Assembly: GCA_913046815.1 (NCBI GenBank)
Contig: CAJWTE010000018.1
Location: 1-11,213 of the forward strand
Direction of reading: 5' to 3'
Length of the DNA: 11,213 nucleotides
Origin: an uncultured bacterium
Lineage (GTDB): Bacteria > Patescibacteriota > Minisyncoccia > Phycocordibacterales > UBA918
Shown here one piece after another: positions 6,296-11,213 of the stretch; position 1 is the first letter of the stretch, and every line of letters begins with the position of its first letter. The translations under genes were made by a program, and so were the position numbers. The notes under the pieces are model-generated. The model searched no databases. It was not told the origin of the DNA and saw nothing but the letters and a program-made list of their open reading frames with translations.

Positions 6296-6982
6296 ATGCA
6301 ACAAAAAGTCGCGTTTTTTGATATCGACGGTACCATATTTCGTTCCAGCCTCTTAATTGAACTGGTGGATGGTTTGATCAGTGCTGGTCACTTTCCTCCT
6401 AAAGCTCGCGAAGGATTTCAAAAGGAGTATATTGCTTGGAGAAATAGAGAGGGTACCTATGAATCTTATATAAACGCCACAGTCAATGTATTTGTCTCTA
6501 ACCTAAAAGGTCTGCACTACGGTAGCTTGGCTGATGTGGGTAGGGAAGTAGTGGCAATACAGAGCAAACAAGTCTATAGGTATACGCGAGACTTAGTAGA
6601 AAAACTCAAAAAGCAAAATTACTACGTTGTCGCTGTTTCTCAATCACCCAAAACCATTCTTGATGACTTCTGCCGCAACTATGGCTTTGATAAGGTGTAC
6701 GGACGAATGTATGAACTTGGCCCGACAGATAAGTTTACAGGCCAAGTTCTGAGCGAGGAGGTGATGGCAAATAAAGGTAATATAATTAAAAGACTCCTTG
6801 AGGAAGGTGAGTTTACTTTGGATAATTCCGTAGCTGTAGGCGATACAGAAGGGGATATTCCTATGTTGGATCAGGTATCAATGCCTATTTGCTTTAATCC
6901 CAACAACACACTGTTTCAGCATGCTAAAAGGATGGGTTGGAAAGTGGTTGTTGAAAGGAAGGATGTTATTTACGAAATGTAG
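6296..6982 (+). CDS. HAD-superfamily subfamily IB phosphatase (SerB-like)
   Basis: A 228-residue haloacid dehalogenase-type hydrolase with all four motifs. Motif I is FFDIDGTIF with nucleophile D9 and acid/base D11, motif II is VAVSQSP with S115, motif III is K160 in ANKGNII, and motif IV is VGDTEGDIPML with D183 and D187. The helical cap inserted between motifs I and II (about 18-100) and the GDTEGD form of motif IV place it in subfamily IB, with phosphoserine phosphatase-like enzymes. These remove phosphate from small molecules through an aspartyl-phosphate intermediate. The actual substrate is unknown; no serine-pathway neighbours are present, so serB is not assigned. It is the last + strand gene before the bidirectional terminator. 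Confidence 0.9.
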   Translation: MQQKVAFFDIDGTIFRSSLLIELVDGLISAGHFPPKAREGFQKEYIAWRNREGTYESYINATVNVFVSNLKGLHYGSLADVGREVVAIQSKQVYRYTRDLVEKLKKQNYYVVAVSQSPKTILDDFCRNYGFDKVYGRMYELGPTDKFTGQVLSEEVMANKGNIIKRLLEEGEFTLDNSVAVGDTEGDIPMLDQVSMPICFNPNNTLFQHAKRMGWKVVVERKDVIYEM

Positions 6983-7042
6983 TGACTGGGACTAATTTTC
7001 TCAGAGTGTACATACGAATGCTTATGCGACAACTAGAGCTTA

Positions 7043-7090
7043 CTTGACTCCAAAAAGTCTCCGGTTAACCGGAGACTTTTTGGAGTCAAG
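7043..7090. terminator. Bidirectional intrinsic terminator, perfect 48-bp palindrome
   Basis: Positions 7043-7066 and 7067-7090 are exact reverse complements centred on GGTTAACC. As RNA it folds into a stem of about 22 bp with a UUAA loop. The inner GC-rich stem AGTCTCCGG/CCGGAGACT is flanked by A5 (7052-7056) and T5 (7077-7081), so either strand gives a hairpin followed by a U-run. An outer TTGACTCC/GGAGTCAA extends pairing beyond the U-run. It sits between convergent genes, 60 bases after the HAD stop and 17 bases after the RNase J stop, and can end both transcripts. Confidence 0.9.
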
Positions 7091-7107
7091 GATTGGCAAT
7101 CTGTCAT

Positions 7108-9081
7108 TTAGATTCCAATCAAAACGGGAATCACCATAGGTGCTTTATGGGTTTTTTGCATTAAGAAACCAGTGAGCGTATCTGCAAGATTGTCTTTTAA
7201 ATAATCTAAATCAAGTGGGTGCATGCTTTTGGTCTGTTGCTCAATAGTCTTTTTAACCAGTACTCTGGCCTCAGAAAGTAACTGTTGATTCTCTCTAAGA
7301 TACACAAAGCCGCGAGAAATAATGTCCGGAGACTTTCGGAGCTTACCAGTTTTGGCGTTAATAGTAGCAATTATGACGAACATTCCATCTTCTGACAAAG
7401 ACATTCTGTCACGCAAAACGACCTCTTGCTTTGCTCCAACAGTAAATCCATCCACCATAATAAGCTCTGTGGGAGCTTTTGCCTTATGTATAGTGACTTC
7501 AGAGCCTTTTTTTACATCAATGAGATTACCATTGTCTGGAACAAAGATATTTTCTTTAGGGAAGCCATTATCAATAGCGGTGAACATATGGCTTTTCAGG
7601 TGAAAGTGATGACCGTGTACAGGTACTAAGTATTTTGGTTTAACCTGTTGTCTGACCCAATTTAATTCACCCGCACTCCCATGACCTGAAGAGTGTACAT
7701 TATCTTCAGTCTTGTAGTTGACAATACGAACGTTTTTTCTGTACAGGTTATCTCTCAGTTTTTGGACCGCTACTTCGTTACCAGGGATAACTGAAGATGA
7801 AAGTACCAGACTGTCCCTCTCGTTTAAGGTGATGTATTTATGTTTGTCAGTCGCCATACGCATTAATGCGGCAAACTCCTCCCCTTGGGCACCGGTAGCC
7901 AGGATAACAATCCTATCAGCCGGATAATCTTCCATAGTTTCGGCACTGATGATCACACCAGGCTTTACTTCAAGCATCTTTGCAGTAAGTGCAATATCTA
8001 TATGTGATTTGATACTACGTCCTTCTGGCACAACAAATTTTCCATACTTCTCACACATTTTCACTATATGAATAAGTCTTTCAAATTGTGATGCAAACGT
8101 ACCGACTATAATGCGACCATTGGTGTCCTTTATGATCTTCTCCAAAGATTCGAATACTTGGGACTCAGGTGCAGAAAAGCCTTCCTTATGGGCGCTGGTG
8201 GAGTCAGCTAACATTATTAAGTTATTATCTTTTCCAATACCTTGCCAGGCGTCTTTTTCTGCTTTTACTACATCGCCATTTTCATGGGATAGTCTAATAT
8301 CTCCTGTCACTATCACATTTCCGTACTTTGTTTCTATTGATAGACCCATTGCATCGGGAATAGAGTGAGTAACCGGGAAAGTCTTGATCTTGGTATTGCC
8401 TACAGTAAATGAATCTCCTTCCTTAACAACATTTAATTCCAAAGGATCCATGTGAGGGAACTCCTCTTGTCGCTTCTTAATCATTAGTGATGTCAGGTAC
8501 TGAGTATATATTGGAGGATTACCAATCCTTTCCATGATAAATGGAATACCACCAATATGGTCTAGGTGGCCGTGAGTCACAACCAAGGCCCTAATTTTCT
8601 CTTTTCTCTCCTCTAGGTATTGGGTGTTGGGAAGAATATAATCAATTCCGGGAGCATTTGAGCCTTCACCCACAAACTGAAAGCCAGCATCAATTACCAC
8701 AATGTCGTCTTTGCTCTCAAAAATGATCATATTCCTACCTATTTCCTCTACGCCAGAAACAGGGATGAGTCTTATAGTGTCATCGTCAGCTATTTCAGGT
8801 AAAACGGGTGATTTGTCATCACGCAGATTGAGTCTGTGTTGTAGAGCTGGGCTGGTTTTTGACCTTCGCTTGTTAGCGTGGTTAGACCGTCTACGAGAGC
8901 TTCTCTTAGGACTTTTGCTATTTGCAGATTTGTTCGCACTCGGTTTCTTTCTAGTGTCTGGTGATGGGGTAGTCCGCTTTTTGTTGTAACCGGCAGTAAA
9001 AGTTCGACGCTGCCTGCTGTTGCTGGTTGAAGAACGTCGCGATTGTGCCGGCTTGCCGGAGCTTCTTGTTTGGTTTGTCAT
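7108..9081 (-). CDS. rnj: Ribonuclease J (metallo-beta-lactamase/beta-CASP) with basic N-terminal extension
   Basis: A 657-residue RNA-processing and decay enzyme with 5'-3' exonuclease and endonuclease activity in characterised members. Residues 1-about 95 are a low-complexity Arg/Lys/Ser-rich, probably disordered tail, absent from Bacillus RNase J1 (about 555 aa). The zinc-binding THGHLDHIGG motif (169-178) supplies H170, H172, D174 and H175; VTHSIPDA gives H239 and VTGD gives D261. The beta-CASP segment contains GTFAS (327-331), ATGAQGE (395-401), and SSSVIPGNE (428-436). HSSGHG (463-468) and PVHG (487-490, H489) complete the site. The C-terminal domain runs from about 555 to the end. The family's usual HGEYR motif reads HGHHF here. 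It is last in the secG-SBP-rnj series and ends just before the terminator. No Shine-Dalgarno sequence precedes the ATG. Confidence 0.95.
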   Translation of the reverse strand: MTNQTRSSGKPAQSRRSSTSNSRQRRTFTAGYNKKRTTPSPDTRKKPSANKSANSKSPKRSSRRRSNHANKRRSKTSPALQHRLNLRDDKSPVLPEIADDDTIRLIPVSGVEEIGRNMIIFESKDDIVVIDAGFQFVGEGSNAPGIDYILPNTQYLEERKEKIRALVVTHGHLDHIGGIPFIMERIGNPPIYTQYLTSLMIKKRQEEFPHMDPLELNVVKEGDSFTVGNTKIKTFPVTHSIPDAMGLSIETKYGNVIVTGDIRLSHENGDVVKAEKDAWQGIGKDNNLIMLADSTSAHKEGFSAPESQVFESLEKIIKDTNGRIIVGTFASQFERLIHIVKMCEKYGKFVVPEGRSIKSHIDIALTAKMLEVKPGVIISAETMEDYPADRIVILATGAQGEEFAALMRMATDKHKYITLNERDSLVLSSSVIPGNEVAVQKLRDNLYRKNVRIVNYKTEDNVHSSGHGSAGELNWVRQQVKPKYLVPVHGHHFHLKSHMFTAIDNGFPKENIFVPDNGNLIDVKKGSEVTIHKAKAPTELIMVDGFTVGAKQEVVLRDRMSLSEDGMFVIIATINAKTGKLRKSPDIISRGFVYLRENQQLLSEARVLVKKTIEQQTKSMHPLDLDYLKDNLADTLTGFLMQKTHKAPMVIPVLIGI

Positions 9082-9103
9082 ATATTATTCTTAGATGTAA
9101 TTG

Positions 9104-9131
9104 ATTGTATAAACTATTTTTTGTTAGTGAA
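9104..9131 (-). promoter_or_regulatory. Candidate internal promoter for RNase J
   Basis: On the minus strand, TTCACT (9126-9131) and TACAAT (9104-9109) are 16 bases apart. The pair overlaps the end of the solute-binding protein gene (TAG at 9114-9116). It would give a leader of roughly 16 bases to the ATG at 9081. The -10 is good (5 of 6 bases); the -35 is moderate (4 of 6). Confidence 0.33.
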
Positions 9132-10847
9132 AAGTGGCCACACGGATGCTTCTGAAATATGCCATTGAGGTATGGTGTCGAATCTGTCACTAGGCTTAGA
9201 AATTCTTTCTACTGCAAACACTCCAATCTCCTTGTTTGTTACATACACAAACGTAGGATTGAATAAAAATATTGCAGGTGTCTCAGAAACAATGGTACCA
9301 TTCAATTTTTGCAGAGTGGCAGAACGTATACTTGGGTCAGGCTCGGTTCGAAAGTTTTCTAAATAAGCATCAGCATCAATATGAGTATACAAAGCAACGT
9401 TTAGCCCGGGATCCTCTCGTTGAGATGAATGCCAAAACGGGTACAGGTCCAGACTCCTGCCAACATCGGTGCCGAATAGTAGCAACTCATAATCTCTTGT
9501 TCTAATGACTGATTGTATAAGATCAGATTGTTCAAACTTTGCAACTTCTACTTGGATACCAAGATTTCGCCAGACCTCACTGATGTAGTCTGCTACTTCT
9601 GTGAATAGAGTAGAATTTGCCGTTGTAATCGTAAGAGAGAGGACTTGCTCTTTGTCGTCATCATCTTTTACCCAATTTCCAGCTTCTGATTGCGTCCAAC
9701 CACCTTGCCTGAGAAGTCTTTTAGCTTCTTCTGCTCCAGAGTCACTCGTTTCCTTGCTGACTGATTCTAATGCAAAAAAGTCTGATGGTATAGGTGAGTC
9801 TGTGGGTTTTGCATATCCAGAAAGTATCTTATCTACTAAGTCCTGTTTATCAATTGCCACATTCAAAGCTTCTCTTATAGATTGGTCCCTTAAAATTGCC
9901 GACTTGTTATGGTTTAGAAACAAACCAAACGTCCTTGGCAATGGATATTGGATTACGTTGAACTCATCAAGGTTTACTTTATCCAAAGCACTTACTGATA
10001 ATGCTCCAGTACTATCTATATCACCTGTTTGTAGGGCACTCAACAACTCTTCGTCACTTGCATAGAACTTCGTTCGTATATCCTTTATTTTGGGATTGTA
10101 GATTGAATCGGTAAAGGCCGTTAAATTGTAGCTACTGATTAAACCGTCAGAGCTCCTCTTGGTGTCTGTAACCATATAGGGACCACTCCCTACTGGCTCC
10201 GTATTTAGTTGACTGAAAGGAATTTCATCAACCAATAAGGGTTCCCAAAAGTGCTTTGGTAAGATTCCTTGAGTTAGGTTCTCCATGAAAGGAAAATATG
10301 CTTCGTCCAAAATAAAATTAATTTCGTAGTCACTTATCAACTCTACCTTCACTGTATTCCAGTTTCCACGGTTTGGACTCTTTAGTCCCGAGTCTTTAAT
10401 CAGCTCAATAGTATAAACAACGTCGTATGCGGTAACTGGTTGTCCATCATGAAAATATACGTCCTTCCTTAGTGCCACGGAGTATACTTTTCCGTCTGAA
10501 GAAACTGTTACTGAATCGGCCAAATCTTCGACCAGGTCGCCAGTGGTAGTTCTTCTCATGATCCCGCTATAAATCAGGTTTGACAAGTCCAGATCGGCTC
10601 TAGTGATGGCTAAAACTGGATTGACAAAACGAGGCGTGCCAATAATCCCTTCTCTAAGCGTGCCTCCTTCAATAGGTAAAAGAACACTGACTTGTTTATT
10701 GATTACAAACCCAGACCAAAAAATAGAGACAACCAACACAATAGTGGTAAGCCAAAACAAAAATCTATCTCCAGAGGACAACCTTTCTAAATAACTGAAC
10801 AGTCCATCAAACCCTCTGAAGGACTGTAAAAAATTCAATCTTTTCAT
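9114..10847 (-). CDS. Family-5 (peptide/nickel-type) ABC solute-binding protein, membrane-anchored
   Basis: A 577-residue extracytoplasmic binding protein of the SBP_bac_5 type. An N-terminal cytoplasmic segment of about 28 residues and one membrane span (about 29-49, FLFWLTTIVLVVSIFWSGFVI) replace the usual lipoprotein signal; there is no lipobox cysteine. Family motifs follow: GGTLREGIIGTPRFVNPVLA (61-80), YSVALRKDVYFHDGQPVTAYDV (122-143), ILPKHFWE (195-202) and EPVGSGPYMV (217-226). Members bind oligopeptides, or sometimes other solutes, for an ABC importer. No permease or ATPase gene is in the window, so its partner is elsewhere or it works differently. It lies between secG (28 bases upstream) and RNase J (32 bases downstream) on the same strand. 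Peptide as ligand is an assumption from the family. Confidence 0.92.
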   Translation of the reverse strand: MKRLNFLQSFRGFDGLFSYLERLSSGDRFLFWLTTIVLVVSIFWSGFVINKQVSVLLPIEGGTLREGIIGTPRFVNPVLAITRADLDLSNLIYSGIMRRTTTGDLVEDLADSVTVSSDGKVYSVALRKDVYFHDGQPVTAYDVVYTIELIKDSGLKSPNRGNWNTVKVELISDYEINFILDEAYFPFMENLTQGILPKHFWEPLLVDEIPFSQLNTEPVGSGPYMVTDTKRSSDGLISSYNLTAFTDSIYNPKIKDIRTKFYASDEELLSALQTGDIDSTGALSVSALDKVNLDEFNVIQYPLPRTFGLFLNHNKSAILRDQSIREALNVAIDKQDLVDKILSGYAKPTDSPIPSDFFALESVSKETSDSGAEEAKRLLRQGGWTQSEAGNWVKDDDDKEQVLSLTITTANSTLFTEVADYISEVWRNLGIQVEVAKFEQSDLIQSVIRTRDYELLLFGTDVGRSLDLYPFWHSSQREDPGLNVALYTHIDADAYLENFRTEPDPSIRSATLQKLNGTIVSETPAIFLFNPTFVYVTNKEIGVFAVERISKPSDRFDTIPQWHISEASVWPLFTNKK

Positions 10848-10852
10848 TATTA

Positions 10853-10858
10853 ATTATC
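10853..10858 (-). promoter_or_regulatory. Candidate -10 (GATAAT) before the solute-binding protein gene
   Basis: On the minus strand GATAAT ends five bases before the ATG at 10847, in the 28-base gap after secG. A weak TTCATA lies 18 bases further upstream (10877-10882), inside the secG 3' end. It could give a near-leaderless mRNA, but read-through from secG is also possible. Confidence 0.28.
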
Positions 10859-10875
10859 TGTAGCAAGGAAAGTAT

Positions 10876-11118
10876 TTATGAAGCAAGGTTTAGAAGTGCT
10901 GATAGTATGAAAAGTACTGCTACTACCAAAGTAAGGCGAAACAAAAACATTTCACCACCACGACGCTTATGAAAAGCGGCACTAAAGTTATCACCTCCAA
11001 ACGCTCCACCTAGGCTGGAACCTCGCTGTTGAAGCAAGATTGCAATAATCAACAAGATGGAGAGCACTACTTGTATATGTGGCAATAACGGTATTACCAC
11101 GGCTTTTAAGAATTCCAT
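10876..11118 (-). CDS. secG: Protein translocase subunit SecG
   Basis: An 80-residue protein with the SecG layout: first span at about 13-29, the conserved loop LLQQRGSSLGGAFGG (28-42), a basic stretch HKRRGGE, and a second span at about 57-78. SecG is the small third subunit of the SecYEG channel and aids SecA-driven protein export at the cytoplasmic membrane. Length and topology are normal for the family. It is the first gene of the minus-strand series and has a promoter directly upstream. The ATG follows CTCAC, with no Shine-Dalgarno sequence. Several genes in this window encode exported or anchored proteins that would depend on this channel. Confidence 0.95.
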   Translation of the reverse strand: MEFLKAVVIPLLPHIQVVLSILLIIAILLQQRGSSLGGAFGGDNFSAAFHKRRGGEMFLFRLTLVVAVLFILSALLNLAS

Positions 11119-11126
11119 GTGAGGCT

Positions 11127-11154
11127 ATCTTAGCATAATGAAGTGGTATTGCAA
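11127..11154 (-). promoter_or_regulatory. secG promoter
   Basis: On the minus strand TTGCAA (11149-11154) is followed after 16 bases by TAAGAT (11127-11132), preceded by TGC, an extended -10. The -10 ends eight bases before the secG ATG, giving at most a one- or two-base leader. It likely drives secG, the solute-binding protein and RNase J. Confidence 0.55.
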
Positions 11155-11176
11155 TGCACTATAGCTTACGTATAAT
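11149..11176 (+). promoter_or_regulatory. Divergent + strand promoter sharing the -35 with secG
   Basis: The self-complementary TTGCAA (11149-11154) is also 16 bases from a perfect TATAAT (11171-11176) on the + strand. Transcription would start near 11183 and leave the window. No ATG follows before the end at 11213, so the product, protein or RNA, is not visible. Confidence 0.45.
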
Positions 11177-11213
11177 AAGTCGCGAATTATTATTTAATAA
11201 CTGAAGTAAATAA

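Noticed and set aside
6983..7042. Small RNA or short gene in the gap after the HAD gene
   Set aside because: No open frame of note, no promoter-like pair and no secondary structure beyond the adjoining terminator.
8702..8989. 95-codon + strand open frame, leucine-rich at its end
   Set aside because: It is antisense to the RNase J N-terminal region; the Leu/Arg run is the complement of the Arg/Ser/Lys-rich tail.
9601..10065. 154-codon + strand open frame
   Set aside because: It lies wholly antisense to the well-supported solute-binding protein gene; composition is that of a complement shadow.
11177..11213. tRNA or start of a gene after the + strand TATAAT
   Set aside because: Only 37 AT-rich bases remain, without an ATG or a tRNA-like stem.

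Overview
The window looks like part of a small-genome bacterium of the Candidatus Patescibacteria (CPR) type, most likely a Parcubacteria/Paceibacteria-like lineage. This is inferred from the AT-rich sequence, tightly packed genes, a membrane-anchored solute-binding protein with no permease beside it, and an RNase J with a long basic N-terminal tail. No marker gene settles the lineage. TGA is used as a real stop codon (263-265, 3236-3238, 4246-4248), so this is the standard bacterial code and not the TGA=Gly code of Gracilibacteria/Absconditabacteria.

Left and centre, + strand, 2-6982: the 3' end of a YHYH-domain protein; a DEDDy 3'-5' exonuclease of the PolB-related type; a cytoplasmic GH1 beta-glycosidase; an EamA/DMT-type membrane transporter; a membrane-anchored clan GH-A glycosidase; a 50-codon single-span membrane protein; a DUF389 membrane protein; a secreted beta-helix (bactofilin-like) protein fused to a multi-span membrane domain; and a HAD-IB phosphatase. 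Start/stop overlaps (ATGA at 3235 and 4245, TAATG at 5165) tie transporter-GH-A-small protein and DUF389-beta-helix into two translationally linked groups. An extended -10 element (TGATATAAT, 4390-4398) separates the groups. The two glycosidases around a transporter suggest a small glycan or glycoside scavenging module.

Centre, 6983-7107: a convergent junction holding a perfect 48-bp palindrome with A5/T5 tracts, a bidirectional terminator.

Right, - strand, 11118-7108: secG, a membrane-anchored family-5 (peptide-type) solute-binding protein, and RNase J, spaced 28 and 32 bases apart and probably co-transcribed from a promoter at 11127-11154. That promoter shares its TTGCAA -35 element with a second, + strand promoter that points out of the window.

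Most starts lack a Shine-Dalgarno sequence, and several have a -10-like hexamer 5-8 bases before the ATG, as expected for leaderless mRNAs. The most curious sequence-level feature is a codon-aligned 20-bp inverted repeat inside the exonuclease gene (857-898): both strands can encode almost the same 14-residue peptide. No defence system, mobile element, CRISPR array, tRNA or rRNA was seen.
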